64,000 nucleotides of DNA from Bacillus sp. HSf4 (GTDB lineage Bacteria; Bacillota; Bacilli; Bacillales; Bacillaceae). The position numbers and the translations under genes were made by a program. Positions 1-8,628 of this stretch are shown here, piece by piece. The stretch is from assembly GCF_029537375.1 (NCBI RefSeq), contig NZ_CP120679.1, positions 680,001 through 744,000 of the forward strand. The letters run 5' to 3'. The number at the start of each line of letters is the position of its first letter. Within the stretch, counting starts at the first letter, position 1. The notes beneath the pieces are model-generated. The model was not told the DNA's origin. It was given only the letters and a program-made list of their open reading frames with translations, and did no database searches.

Positions 1-18
1 ATCCTGCCCCCGCAACCA
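1..18 (+). tRNA. tRNA-fMet, 3' end only
   Basis: The first 18 bases read as the 3' acceptor arm of a Bacillus initiator tRNA (CCCCCGCAACCA end, CCA encoded). The gene begins outside the window. The next tRNA follows 39 bases later, as in the fMet-Asp pair behind the rrnE operon of B. subtilis, which also precedes thiL. Confidence 0.8.
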
Positions 19-57
19 AATTTAAATTAACAGCCAAAATGTTAAACATAACGAAAT

Positions 58-134
58 GGTCCGGTAGTTCAGTTGGTTAGAATGCCTGCCTGTCACGCAG
101 GAGGTCGCGGGTTCGAGTCCCGTCCGGACCGCCA
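58..134 (+). tRNA. tRNA-Asp (GTC)
   Basis: 77-nt cloverleaf. Acceptor arms 58-64 and 124-130 pair perfectly, the discriminator is G131 and CCA is encoded at 132-134. The anticodon stem 85-89/97-101 encloses a 7-base loop with anticodon GTC at 92-94. The T-arm carries GGTTCGAGTCC. Confidence 0.97.
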
Positions 135-145
135 TGTTGTACACA

Positions 146-174
146 AACGAAATCGAGATATTTCGTTTTTTTTA
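146..174 (+). terminator. Rho-independent terminator of the tRNA operon
   Basis: ACGAAAT (147-153) pairs with ATTTCGT (160-166) around a 6-base loop and runs into an eight-T tract. It closes the tRNA transcript before thiL. Confidence 0.85.
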
Positions 175-296
175 TGTCTTCTTTCCCATCATTTTTAAAG
201 CTTGGCTCTGCCAAGCTTTCTTTATTGCAGTAAATTCGATAAACTAGTGATAGTATTTGATTTGCCGCTTTTAACAGCAAAGGAGCATGTTATCTT

Positions 297-1271
297 ATGG
301 ATGAATTTGAGCTGATTCACAAGATTGCGCCCCGTTCGCTTTCTCATCAGGAAATCGAAATCGGCATTGGAGACGATGCCGCTGTTTACCATTCAAAGAA
401 CGGATATCAGGAGATTGTTTGCCTCGATACCATGGTCGACGGTGTCCATTTTCTTTCCTCGCATTCAACACCGGCTGAAATCGGCTATAAAGCATTGGCT
501 GTGAATATAAGTGATGTTGCTGCTATGGGAGGCTTTCCGAAATTTTATCTCGTTTCAATCGCCGTCCCTTCCGGATGGAACGACGCGGATATTGAGGCGA
601 TGTATGAAGAAATGAACCAGCTGGCGAAACTATACCAAATGGATTTAATCGGCGGTGACACCGTAGCGACGAACGGACAAATGGTGATAACCGTAACGGT
701 GATCGGTGAGATCAAAAAGGGCACAGCCTGCCTCAGAAGCCACGCTCAGCCGGGGGATGTCGTCTTTGTAACAGGGGAACTCGGTTCATCAGCGGCGGGG
801 CTGTCCTTTTTATTAGAGAAAATACCGGTCAAAGATGAGCGGCAGGCGCAATATTTTATTGCACGTCATAAAAGGCCGACACCGAAAGTCGAAGCCGGTT
901 TAATTTGTTCGCGCTATCAACATGTGGCGCTTAATGATATCAGCGACGGACTTGCCAGCGAGCTCAATGAAATTGCTGAAGCAAGCCGTGTTTCAATTGA
1001 CATATATCAAGATTTAATCCCTGTACATTCAGATTTACATACACTGCACAACGGATGGGAAGAGTGGGTCTTGTTCGGCGGCGAAGACTACGAACTTGTC
1101 GGTACGATTTCAAGCGATCAGTGGGAGCATTTTTATGAAGAATGCTCTAAGCATCGGATTCCGGTTTGTCAAATCGGGCGCATTCGTCAATCCGGGGATG
1201 CCCAAGTTTTCTATCACAGCGGACAAGATTGCGTACTCCTTGAGAAAAAAGGATATAATCATTTTAAATAA
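297..1271 (+). CDS. thiL: Thiamine-monophosphate kinase
   Basis: ThiL phosphorylates thiamine monophosphate to thiamine pyrophosphate with ATP in the cytoplasm, the last step of cofactor synthesis. The 324-aa product has the usual length. It shows the PurM-like ATP-binding features GIGDDAAVY (residues 23-31), a GGDT motif at 119-122 and NDISDGL near 213-219. The ATG at 297 follows AAAGGAG at 279-285. It is the first gene of a five-gene run (thiL-tsaE-tsaB-rimI-tsaD) with gaps of 16 bases or less and several overlaps, so co-transcription with the t6A genes is likely, as in B. subtilis (ydiA-E). Confidence 0.95.
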   Translation: MDEFELIHKIAPRSLSHQEIEIGIGDDAAVYHSKNGYQEIVCLDTMVDGVHFLSSHSTPAEIGYKALAVNISDVAAMGGFPKFYLVSIAVPSGWNDADIEAMYEEMNQLAKLYQMDLIGGDTVATNGQMVITVTVIGEIKKGTACLRSHAQPGDVVFVTGELGSSAAGLSFLLEKIPVKDERQAQYFIARHKRPTPKVEAGLICSRYQHVALNDISDGLASELNEIAEASRVSIDIYQDLIPVHSDLHTLHNGWEEWVLFGGEDYELVGTISSDQWEHFYEECSKHRIPVCQIGRIRQSGDAQVFYHSGQDCVLLEKKGYNHFK

Positions 1272-1287
1272 GACAGGTGACATAAAG

Positions 1288-1764
1288 GTGAAAACAGTAG
1301 AATGGAAAACGACAGAACCTGAACAGACAAAAGACATTGCCAGATTGACTGCAAGATACGTTCAGCCTGGCGATGTCATGACATTAGAAGGCGATCTTGG
1401 AGCCGGGAAAACGACTTTTACGAAAGGGTTTGCGGAAGGACTCGGCATCCAGCGGGTTGTCAGCAGCCCGACCTTCACCATCATAAAAGAATACCGCGAC
1501 GGCGCTCTTCCCCTGTATCATATGGATGTTTACAGAGTTGAAGATGAGGCCGAAGATCTCGGACTAGATGAGTACTTTGAAGGAGACGGCGTCTGCCTAG
1601 TGGAGTGGGCCCATCTGATTGAGGAGCAGCTTCCGAAAGAACGGCTTGACATCGTCATCAAACGGATAGGTGATGATGAGAGAAAACTGACCTTTTCTCC
1701 AAGAGGCGCCAGATACGAAAATCTTTGCAAGGAGATAAGCGAACATGACGATACTTGCGATTGA
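1288..1764 (+). CDS. tsaE: tRNA t6A modification ATPase TsaE
   Basis: TsaE is the small P-loop ATPase that works with TsaB and TsaD to place threonylcarbamoyl on A37 of ANN-decoding tRNAs. The Walker A motif GDLGAGKTTF lies at residues 35-44, and the conserved SPTFTI and EWAHLIE segments follow. I start at GTG 1288, 8 bases after AGGTG. This gives 158 aa, matching the B. subtilis protein and its N-terminus (short K-rich start, then W-x-T). The reading frame is open much further upstream, but that part lies inside thiL and is not family-like. The end overlaps tsaB by 20 bases, implying translational coupling. Confidence 0.93.
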   Translation: MKTVEWKTTEPEQTKDIARLTARYVQPGDVMTLEGDLGAGKTTFTKGFAEGLGIQRVVSSPTFTIIKEYRDGALPLYHMDVYRVEDEAEDLGLDEYFEGDGVCLVEWAHLIEEQLPKERLDIVIKRIGDDERKLTFSPRGARYENLCKEISEHDDTCD

Positions 1765-2437
1765 TACATCCAATTTAACGCTTGGTGTTGCCTTAACAAG
1801 GGATGGAAAGGTGATGGCCGAGCATATTTCCCATTTGAAAAAAAATCATTCGGTCAGGGCAATGCCGGCGATTGATGAGCTGTTGAAGGAATGCGGACTT
1901 GAGCCAGGGAACTTGAGCAAAATTGTCGTTGCCAAAGGACCTGGATCTTATACAGGCGTCCGGATTGGCGTCACGATAGCCAAAACGCTTGCCTGGTCGT
2001 TAAATATTCCGGTTGCAGCTGTTTCCAGCCTTGAGGTGCTGGCTGCGGGCGGCCGTTTTTTCTCCGGACTGATTTGTCCATTGTTTGACGCAAGACGCGG
2101 ACAGGTTTATACAGGGCTGTATCAATATGATCAAAACTGTGTATTGCGGGCTTTAAAAGAAGATCAAAATATCCTGCTTGAAGATTGGCTTAAACAGCTG
2201 AAAGACATGGAGCAGCAAGTCCTGTTCCTGGGCCATGATACGGACATCCACAAAGATTTGATTAAGCAGATAATGGGCGACCAAGCGGTGATTGCAGGGC
2301 CTGCCCTGCAGCTTCCGCGTCCTTCTGAGCTGGCATTGATCGGAGAGCTTAAAGAGCCTGAACCTGTACACGGCCTTGTTCCAAACTATATTCGGCTGGC
2401 CGAAGCGGAAGCTGTTTGGCTGGAAAAACAAAAATAA
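1745..2437 (+). CDS. tsaB: tRNA t6A modification protein TsaB
   Basis: TsaB is an ASKHA-fold pseudo-ATPase that dimerises with TsaD in the threonylcarbamoyl-transferase complex. The 230-aa product has the family N-terminus ILAIDTS and the KGPGSYTGVRIG signature near residues 62-76, but not the TsaD metal-binding histidines. It overlaps tsaE and is followed 12 bases later by rimI, preserving the B. subtilis ydiBCDE order. Confidence 0.93.
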   Translation: MTILAIDTSNLTLGVALTRDGKVMAEHISHLKKNHSVRAMPAIDELLKECGLEPGNLSKIVVAKGPGSYTGVRIGVTIAKTLAWSLNIPVAAVSSLEVLAAGGRFFSGLICPLFDARRGQVYTGLYQYDQNCVLRALKEDQNILLEDWLKQLKDMEQQVLFLGHDTDIHKDLIKQIMGDQAVIAGPALQLPRPSELALIGELKEPEPVHGLVPNYIRLAEAEAVWLEKQK

Positions 2438-2449
2438 ACGGGTGAAGCC

Positions 2450-2908
2450 ATGAATACACAAATGGTCATACGTGAAATGACGCCAAAAGACGTGGATCAA
2501 GTGTTTGAAATTGAAAGGCGCTCTTTTTCATCACCGTGGAAAAAAGAGTCTTTTCACCATGAGCTTGATCACAATATGTATGCACATTACCTTGTTCTTG
2601 AAATCGAAGAACAAGTCATTGGCTACTGCGGCATCTGGATCGTGATGGATGATGCACAGATTACGAATATTGCCGTTTCACCTGAACACAGGGGCCGCCG
2701 TTTTGCCGAGGCTCTGTTAAAAGCCGCCATGAAGCTGTGCCGGATGAAAAAGGCGGAGCAGCTTTCATTAGAGGTGAGGGTATCGAATCATATTGCGCAA
2801 AGCTTGTACCAAAAACTCGGTTTTCAGCCGGGAGGCATTCGCAAAAATTACTATACTGATAATGGAGAAGATGCGTTGATCATGTGGGTGAGACTAAATG
2901 AATCATAA
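2450..2908 (+). CDS. rimI: Ribosomal protein S18-alanine N-acetyltransferase-like protein
   Basis: GNAT-fold acetyltransferase of 152 aa. The acetyl-CoA motif is visible as [18 protein letters not shown] around residues 75-92, and the C-terminal YQKLGF segment is typical of RimI. The RimI family acetylates the N-terminus of ribosomal protein S18; activity in Bacillus is inferred from family and context. The start ATG at 2450 follows GGTGAAG. The 3' end overlaps tsaD by 11 bases. Confidence 0.88.
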   Translation: MNTQMVIREMTPKDVDQVFEIERRSFSSPWKKESFHHELDHNMYAHYLVLEIEEQVIGYCGIWIVMDDAQITNIAVSPEHRGRRFAEALLKAAMKLCRMKKAEQLSLEVRVSNHIAQSLYQKLGFQPGGIRKNYYTDNGEDALIMWVRLNES

Positions 2909-3935
2909 AAAAGATCTGTATGTATTGGGAATTGAGACAAGCTGTGATGAAACCGCCGCAGCGATTGTGAAAAATGGAACAGAGATTGTCGCTAATGTTG
3001 TCGCATCGCAAATTGAAAGCCACAAGCGGTTTGGGGGCGTTGTTCCGGAAATCGCGTCCCGTCATCATGTGGAGCAAATCACGATTGTGCTGGAGGAAAC
3101 TCTTTCACAGGCGGGAATGGATTTTGATGACATTGATGCGATTGCGGTAACGGAAGGACCCGGTCTTGTCGGCGCACTATTAATCGGGGTAAATGCGGCA
3201 AAAGCGCTGAGCTTCGCCCGCAACATTCCGTTGGTAGGTGTTCACCATATTGCCGGTCATATATATGCGAACCGTCTTGTTCAGGAAATGGATTTTCCGG
3301 CGCTTGCACTCGTCGTCTCCGGAGGGCATACAGAACTCGTGTATATGAAGGAACACGGATCGTTTGAAGTCATAGGAGAAACGCTTGATGATGCGGCGGG
3401 TGAAGCCTATGATAAGGTAGCGAGAACAATGGGGCTGCCATATCCGGGAGGTCCGCATATAGACAAGCTCGCACATCAGGGTGATGCAAACGTGCCATTG
3501 CCGCGTGCATGGCTTGAAGAGGGCTCATATCATTTCAGCTTCAGCGGACTTAAATCAGCGGTTATCAACACGCTTCACAATGCTTCGCAAAAAGGTGAAA
3601 CCATATCGCCGGAGGATTTATCCGCAAGCTTTCAAGAAAGCGTCATTGATGTGCTCGTAACCAAAACGGAACGTGCGGCAAAGGCTTATGGCGTCAAACA
3701 GGTTTTGCTGGCCGGAGGGGTTGCGGCAAACAAAGGGCTTAGAACGGCGCTTGAACAGACATTCAGCAACCATCCGGAGATTGAGCTTCTGATTCCGCCT
3801 CTTTCGCTATGCACAGATAATGCAGCGATGATCGCCGCGGCAGGAACCGTCGCTTTTGAAAAAGGAATCAGGGGAAGATATGATATGAATGGCAACCCCG
3901 GTCTTGAGCTGACTTCTTATCAAAACCTCACGTAA
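2898..3935 (+). CDS. tsaD: tRNA N6-adenosine threonylcarbamoyltransferase TsaD
   Basis: TsaD (Gcp/YdiE) transfers threonylcarbamoyl from TC-AMP to A37 of tRNA. The 345-aa protein starts with the ASKHA phosphate loop [10 protein letters not shown]. It carries the metal-binding HHIAGH at residues 116-121, SGGHTEL, and the C-terminal [10 protein letters not shown]. It is essential in most bacteria. The gene ends inside a terminator hairpin and is followed by a cluster of DnaA boxes rather than another gene of the operon. Confidence 0.96.
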   Translation: MNHKKDLYVLGIETSCDETAAAIVKNGTEIVANVVASQIESHKRFGGVVPEIASRHHVEQITIVLEETLSQAGMDFDDIDAIAVTEGPGLVGALLIGVNAAKALSFARNIPLVGVHHIAGHIYANRLVQEMDFPALALVVSGGHTELVYMKEHGSFEVIGETLDDAAGEAYDKVARTMGLPYPGGPHIDKLAHQGDANVPLPRAWLEEGSYHFSFSGLKSAVINTLHNASQKGETISPEDLSASFQESVIDVLVTKTERAAKAYGVKQVLLAGGVAANKGLRTALEQTFSNHPEIELLIPPLSLCTDNAAMIAAAGTVAFEKGIRGRYDMNGNPGLELTSYQNLT

Positions 3936-3949
3936 GTGGGGTTTTTTTA
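3922..3949 (+). terminator. Terminator of the thiL-tsaD operon
   Basis: AAACCTCAC (3923-3931) pairs with GTGGGGTTT (3936-3944) around the loop GTAA, followed by T residues. The tsaD stop codon lies in the loop, so the operon ends immediately at the gene. Confidence 0.85.
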
Positions 3950-3960
3950 CGCGGTAAAAG

Positions 3961-4129
3961 TTATTAACAAATTATTAACACACATCCACAGCCTTGTGTA
4001 TAATTTAATAAAGCCTATTTTATAGACCTTTTTTACTTGTTGATAATGTGTATAAACATTATGTTTTTTGTGGATATTGTGGGTAAAACGTTTTCTTTCT
4101 TAATAACAAAGGTTTTCTTTTGTGGACAA
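3961..4129. promoter_or_regulatory. DnaA-box cluster between tsaD and ydiF
   Basis: The 9-mer TTATNCACA or its complement TGTGNATAA occurs twice without mismatch, at 3995-4003 and 4047-4055 (both TGTGTATAA). One-mismatch copies lie at 3961-3969, 3972-3980, 4069-4077, 4078-4086 and 4121-4129, and a two-mismatch copy at 3982-3990. The stretch is very A+T-rich and holds no gene. From memory, the matching gcp-ydiF intergenic region of B. subtilis is one of the stable DnaA-binding clusters outside oriC; binding here is inferred. Confidence 0.75.
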
Positions 4130-4156
4130 AAAACCGCTTCATAATATGAAGCGGTC
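4126..4156 (-). terminator. Terminator of ydiF
   Basis: ACCGCTTCAT (4133-4142) pairs with ATGAAGCGGT (4146-4155). On the minus strand it is followed by a U tract, read from the A run at 4128-4133. It lies just past the ydiF stop. Confidence 0.85.
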
Positions 4157-4166
4157 TGCTTTTCAT

Positions 4167-6095
4167 TTATTCATTTGTAGAAAGTGCTTCCCATTCCGAT
4201 AACAGCTGTTCAAGCTCGAGGTTGAGCTTTTCGTTTTCGGAGTGGATATCCTGAACTTTTTCATGGTCTTGAAAGACATCCGGTTCACAAAGAAGTTCTT
4301 CATTTTTTTCGATTTGCCCTTCGATACCCGTAATTCTTGTTTCGATTTCTTCAATGCGGCGCTGTCGCTGTCGTTCTTTTCTTTTCCATTCCTTTTCTTC
4401 TTCATAGCTGCGTTTCGCGCCCGCTTTTTCAGAAGCTGTTTTCTTGGGCTCATCTGCTTTTTGTTTTTCCAGCTGTTCGAGCTCAAGCTGCTGTGCTTTT
4501 TTTTCTGTGTAGTAATCGTAGTCTCCCAGATACTCCTCGATTTTTTCAGGGGAGAGCTCAAATACTTTCGTAGCGATTCTATTGATAAAATAGCGGTCAT
4601 GAGACACGAATAATATCGTTCCCGGATAATCGATCAAAGCGTTTTCCAATACTTCTTTGCTGTCTAAATCAAGATGGTTTGTCGGTTCATCAAGAATAAG
4701 AAAATTGGCTTTTTGGAGCATCAGCTTGGCGAGAGCGAGCCGCGCTTTTTCCCCGCCGCTTAAAGCGTGTACCGGCTTTAACACATCGTCTCCGGAGAAT
4801 AGAAAGTTGCCGAGACAAGTTCGAATGTCTTTCTCATTCATCTCGGGATAGTCGTCCCAAAGCTCGTCGAGCACGCGTTTTGACGATGTCAGTTCAGCCT
4901 GTTCCTGATCGTAGTAGCTGATTGTGACATGCGAGCCTGTCGCAATCGCTCCCGATACAGGCTTCAGTTTATCTACCAGCGTTTTAAGCAGAGTCGATTT
5001 GCCGATTCCGTTTGGTCCGACGAGCGCCACACTTTCACCGCGGGTAATGTGGAAATCGAGCGAGCGGAGAAGCGGGGGCTGATCCTGATAGCTGACGGTT
5101 AAATCCTGAACCCGCAGCACATCGTTTCCGCTTTGCCTTGAAATGTCAAAGCGAAAGGACGCCGACTTTTCATCACCCAGCGGTTTATCCATGACTTCCA
5201 TCCGTTCAAGCTGCTTTCTTCTGCTCTGTGCGCGCTTTGTCGTTGAAGCCCTGGCTAAATTGCGGTCGACGAAGTCCTGCAGCTTGGCGATTTCATCCTG
5301 CTGTTTTTCATACAGCTTCGTTTCTTTTTCAAGATGCTCTGCCTTCAATTTAAGATAAGAGCTGTAGTTTCCGATATATTTTTTGCTCTGGGAGCGGGAA
5401 ATCTCGTAAACTTGTGTGACAACTTTATCGAGAAAGTATCTGTCATGGGACACGATTAAAATCGCTCCGCTGTAGTTTTGCAAATATTGTTCAAGCCATG
5501 TCAGCGTGTCGATGTCCAAGTGGTTCGTCGGCTCATCGAGAATGAGGAGATCGGGCTTTGTCAAAAGCATTTTACCGAGAGCGAGCCGCGTTTTCTGTCC
5601 TCCGCTCAAGTCCTGAACGCGGGCGTTATCATCAAACCCGGCAAAACCAAGTCCGTGCATGATGGATCTGACTTCGGCTTCATATTGGTAGCCGCCCTTG
5701 TCTTTAAACTCCTGCTGCAGCCTGTCATAAGTTTTCATTAAAGAGTTCAGCTTGCCCGGATCAGCATGCGCCATTTGCTCTTCGATCGAACGCATCTCTT
5801 GTTCCATTTTCTTGAGAAATTCAAATACCGACAGCAGTTCTTCCTTAATCGTCAGCTTTGAATCAAGCCCTGAGTGCTGGTCCAGGTAGCCCATCGTTAA
5901 ATCTTTCGGCTTGATGATTTCACCTTTTTCATATGACAGCTTTCCTGCGATGATTTTTAAGAAAGTCGATTTTCCGGCTCCGTTGCGTCCGACGATCGCA
6001 ATCCTGTCCTTTGATCTGACTTCCAGCTTTATATTCGTTAAAATAGTATCAGCCCCAAACGATTTTGCGAGCTGATTGACTTGCAAGATCATCAT
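4167..6095 (-). CDS. ydiF: ABC-F family ATPase YdiF
   Basis: ABC-F proteins are soluble, have two ATPase domains and act on the ribosome; they are not transporters. The 642-aa product has Walker A GRNGAGKST and signature LSGGQKTR in domain 1, then Walker A GPNGIGKST and signature LSGGEKAR in domain 2, both with ILDEPTNHLD Walker B boxes. A charged linker joins the domains, and a K/E-rich coiled-coil C-terminus follows from about residue 540. The start is the first of two ATGs, preceded by AGAGGTG. It is monocistronic, convergent with tsaD and divergent from moaC. Confidence 0.93.
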   Translation of the reverse strand: MMILQVNQLAKSFGADTILTNIKLEVRSKDRIAIVGRNGAGKSTFLKIIAGKLSYEKGEIIKPKDLTMGYLDQHSGLDSKLTIKEELLSVFEFLKKMEQEMRSIEEQMAHADPGKLNSLMKTYDRLQQEFKDKGGYQYEAEVRSIMHGLGFAGFDDNARVQDLSGGQKTRLALGKMLLTKPDLLILDEPTNHLDIDTLTWLEQYLQNYSGAILIVSHDRYFLDKVVTQVYEISRSQSKKYIGNYSSYLKLKAEHLEKETKLYEKQQDEIAKLQDFVDRNLARASTTKRAQSRRKQLERMEVMDKPLGDEKSASFRFDISRQSGNDVLRVQDLTVSYQDQPPLLRSLDFHITRGESVALVGPNGIGKSTLLKTLVDKLKPVSGAIATGSHVTISYYDQEQAELTSSKRVLDELWDDYPEMNEKDIRTCLGNFLFSGDDVLKPVHALSGGEKARLALAKLMLQKANFLILDEPTNHLDLDSKEVLENALIDYPGTILFVSHDRYFINRIATKVFELSPEKIEEYLGDYDYYTEKKAQQLELEQLEKQKADEPKKTASEKAGAKRSYEEEKEWKRKERQRQRRIEEIETRITGIEGQIEKNEELLCEPDVFQDHEKVQDIHSENEKLNLELEQLLSEWEALSTNE

Positions 6096-6242
6096 GATAT
6101 TTCACCTCTTGTCTGCTATTTTAAGTGTAGCCTATCAACCGGCAGTCAGCAAACAATTAAGTGAAGTCTGGAAGATTTTAACCAAAAGAAAAAGACAGAA
6201 CGAAAAAAATAGTGTATGATCGTTATAAGGAGAGTTTTGATC

Positions 6243-6755
6243 ATGAATGAATTTACACATTTTAATGAACAGGGCAGAGCGAGGATGGTTGACATCAGTG
6301 AAAAGGAAGCTACAGTCCGCACCGCAGTAGCCGTCTCAAGTGTGTCCATGAATAAAGAAGTACATGAAAAAATCAACAACCGGGAAATCGGGAAAGGCGA
6401 TGTGCTGGCAGTGGCTCAGGTTGCCGGAATCATGGCGGCAAAACAAACTTCCGCCATCATCCCGATGTGCCACCCGATCGCGCTCAAGGGAGTTGATATT
6501 GCCTTTCGGTGGGAGGAAAAAGAACAGAAAAGCGTGCTGCATATTCAATCTAGAGTCAAGACGAGAGGGAGTACAGGTGTGGAAATGGAAGCGTTAACTT
6601 CCGCCTCCGTCTGTGCGTTGACCGTCTATGACATGTGCAAAGCGGCGGATAAGGGAATGGTGATAGGACCGACATGTCTTCTCGAAAAGACTGGCGGGAA
6701 AAACGGTGGCTACAAAAAGGAAAAAGCTGATGTAAACATGGAGGATCGTCTATGA
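6243..6755 (+). CDS. moaC: Cyclic pyranopterin monophosphate synthase MoaC
   Basis: MoaC converts the MoaA product (3',8-cyclo-GTP) to cyclic pyranopterin monophosphate in molybdenum-cofactor synthesis. The 170-aa chain has the family motifs [19 protein letters not shown] and [10 protein letters not shown] start at ATG 6243, 10 bases after AAGGAG (6227-6232), which gives the family N-terminus [16 protein letters not shown]; the frame is open 27 bases further upstream. The stop overlaps the rex start (ATGA), so moaC and rex are translationally coupled. Confidence 0.93.
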   Translation: MNEFTHFNEQGRARMVDISEKEATVRTAVAVSSVSMNKEVHEKINNREIGKGDVLAVAQVAGIMAAKQTSAIIPMCHPIALKGVDIAFRWEEKEQKSVLHIQSRVKTRGSTGVEMEALTSASVCALTVYDMCKAADKGMVIGPTCLLEKTGGKNGGYKKEKADVNMEDRL

Positions 6756-7396
6756 ACATGGATCATTCAAAAATTCCGCAAGCGACAGCAAAACGGCTGC
6801 CGTTATATTATCGTTTTCTAAAAAACCTTCATGCATCCGGAAAACAGCGTGTATCATCCGCTGAGCTGAGCGATGCCGTCAAGGTCGATTCCGCTACCAT
6901 ACGCAGGGATTTTTCCTACTTTGGCGCCCTCGGCAAAAAAGGTTACGGCTACAATGTCAATTATCTGTTGTCCTTTTTCAGAAAGACGCTTGATCAGGAT
7001 GAAATGACAAACGTAACACTCATCGGTGTGGGGAATTTAGGGACAGCCTTTCTCCATTACAATTTCATCAAAAACAACAATACGAAAATTGCCATGGCTT
7101 TTGACATCAATGAGAATAAAATCGGCACCGAGGTGGGCGGCGTTCCGGTCTATGACTTAAACGCCCTTGAAGAACATATGACGGATGACATTCCCGTCGC
7201 CATCTTGACGGTTCCGGCCCAAGCCGCGCAATCCATCACAGACAGGCTGGTCGCGCTGGGCATTAAAGGGATTTTAAATTTTACGCCGGCTCGTTTGAAT
7301 GTGCCGGACCACATTCGAATTCATCATATAGATTTGGCGGTTGAACTGCAGTCACTCGTGTATTTTCTGAAGCATTATTCAATGAATGACAAGTGA
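6752..7396 (+). CDS. rex: Redox-sensing transcriptional repressor Rex
   Basis: Rex senses the NADH/NAD+ ratio and represses fermentation and respiration genes when NADH is low. The 214-aa protein has an N-terminal winged helix ([14 protein letters not shown], then SATIRRDFS) and a Rossmann domain with G92-x-G94-x-x-G97. It ends with the domain-swapped helix typical of the family. Length and sequence agree with B. subtilis Rex (YdiH). I see no canonical TTGTGAA-N4-TTCACAA operator nearby, so no sign of autoregulation here. Confidence 0.95.
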   Translation: MNMDHSKIPQATAKRLPLYYRFLKNLHASGKQRVSSAELSDAVKVDSATIRRDFSYFGALGKKGYGYNVNYLLSFFRKTLDQDEMTNVTLIGVGNLGTAFLHYNFIKNNNTKIAMAFDINENKIGTEVGGVPVYDLNALEEHMTDDIPVAILTVPAQAAQSITDRLVALGIKGILNFTPARLNVPDHIRIHHIDLAVELQSLVYFLKHYSMNDK

Positions 7397-7438
7397 AAAA
7401 CGGGAAGCTTAAAAGTAAAGGAAAGGGGGCAGGCATTG

Positions 7439-7612
7439 ATGCCAATCGGTCCTGGAAGCTTTATTTTAATCGTCGTGGTGGCGCTTTTAGTATTCGGCCC
7501 GAAAAAACTTCCGGAGCTTGGAAGAGCGGCCGGAAATACGCTGCGGGAATTTAAAAATGCGACAAAAGGGTTGGCTGACGACGATACGGATAAAAAGAAG
7601 GAAGATCAGTAA
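7439..7612 (+). CDS. tatAy: Twin-arginine translocase subunit TatAy
   Basis: TatAy forms the pore-like component of the TatAyCy system that exports folded proteins. The 57-aa product has one short N-terminal membrane helix (residues 6-20), the [11 protein letters not shown] hinge and amphipathic helix, and a K/D-rich tail. The ATG at 7439 is preceded by the purine-rich GGAAAGGGGG at 7420-7429. It lies 42 bases after rex and 6 bases before tatCy. Confidence 0.94.
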   Translation: MPIGPGSFILIVVVALLVFGPKKLPELGRAAGNTLREFKNATKGLADDDTDKKKEDQ

Positions 7613-7618
7613 GATAGG

Positions 7619-8395
7619 ATGACATTTATGAAGGGAAAAGAAATGTCGCTGGTAGAACATATTACAGAACTTCGAAGACGACTCATGATGATTTTTTTCT
7701 TTTTTGTCGTTTTTGTTGCAGCAGGCTTTTTTTTGGCAAAGCCGCTGATCATTTATCTGCAGCAGACGGATGAAGCAAAGCTGCTCACGCTTAACGCGTT
7801 TAAGCTGACTGACCCTTTGTTTGTGTATGTGCAGTTTGCTTTCATCATCGGCGCTGTCTTGACTTCGCCGCTTCTTTTATATCATCTGTGGGCTTTTGTC
7901 AGCCCCGGGCTGTATCAAAAAGAGCGTAAAGTGACGCTCAGCTATATTCCGGTATCGATCATACTTTTTTTAGGCGGCATTGCCTTTTCTTACTTTATTT
8001 TATTTCCGTTTGTCGTCGATTTTATGACGAGGATCTCCGATGATTTGAACGTCAATCAGGTCATCGGAATTCATGAATATTTTCAGTTTTTGCTGCAATT
8101 AACGCTTCCTTTTGGCTTATTGTTTCAGATGCCTGTCGTGATCATGTTTATCACGAGGCTCGGTTTGGTGACGCCCATGTTTTTGTCCAGAATCAGAAAG
8201 TACGCCTATTTTGTTTTGTTTGTTATCGCGGCGCTCATCACACCGCCTGAAGTATTGTCTCATTTAATGGTTTCTGTGCCTTTATTGCTGCTTTATGAGC
8301 TCAGTATCGTGATTTCAAGAATCTCTTACAGACAGGCGCAAAAAACGATCATCCAGGAGGAAAACCAGGCGTTTTTGAAAGACCAGAGCAAATAA
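7619..8395 (+). CDS. tatCy: Twin-arginine translocase receptor TatCy
   Basis: TatCy recognises twin-arginine signal peptides and recruits TatAy. The 258-aa protein has six predicted membrane helices and the conserved LVEHITELRRRL cytosolic start and FVSPGLYQKERK loop. The 7619 start gives the same N-terminal layout (M-T-x-M-K then M-S-L) as B. subtilis TatCy; an ATG 9 bases later is an alternative because the ribosome site is weak. Confidence 0.94.
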   Translation: MTFMKGKEMSLVEHITELRRRLMMIFFFFVVFVAAGFFLAKPLIIYLQQTDEAKLLTLNAFKLTDPLFVYVQFAFIIGAVLTSPLLLYHLWAFVSPGLYQKERKVTLSYIPVSIILFLGGIAFSYFILFPFVVDFMTRISDDLNVNQVIGIHEYFQFLLQLTLPFGLLFQMPVVIMFITRLGLVTPMFLSRIRKYAYFVLFVIAALITPPEVLSHLMVSVPLLLLYELSIVISRISYRQAQKTIIQEENQAFLKDQSK

Positions 8396-8446
8396 AGAGC
8401 CATTCCCGCGGAAAGGGAATGGCTCGAAAGGGCTCTTTATTTTTTT
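8394..8446 (+). terminator. Shared terminator of tatCy and ydiK
   Basis: GAGCCATTCCC (8397-8407) pairs with GGGAATGGCTC (8415-8425), with a T tract after a second GGCTCTTT arm. It reaches over the ydiK stop at 8437, so the convergent operons share it. Confidence 0.8.
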
Positions 8447-8628
8447 CGCTTCATTCTGCCCGACAAGGCGAACATTTTGAAGGAAATACTGATATTATAG
8501 GCGGCGAAAAGCATCAACAGAATGGTGTAAAAAGACCATATGCCTCCCGGTGAGGTGGATGCCAGGTAAGTAAACAGCACGCCTGTCAATAAATAAATGA
8601 CCCCCCAAAACACAGGGCTTCTCATCAT
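8437..8628 (-). CDS. ydiK: Small membrane protein YdiK
   Basis: 63-aa protein with two hydrophobic helices and a basic C-terminus (GRMKRKK), similar in size and position to B. subtilis YdiK. Its function is unknown. Its start overlaps the stop of ydiL, so both are one transcript on the minus strand. Confidence 0.85.
   Translation of the reverse strand: MMRSPVFWGVIYLLTGVLFTYLASTSPGGIWSFYTILLMLFAAYNISISFKMFALSGRMKRKK

Noticed and set aside
1096..1287. Upstream extension of tsaE to ATG 1096
   Set aside because: It lies wholly inside thiL. GTG 1288 has a ribosome site and gives the exact family length.
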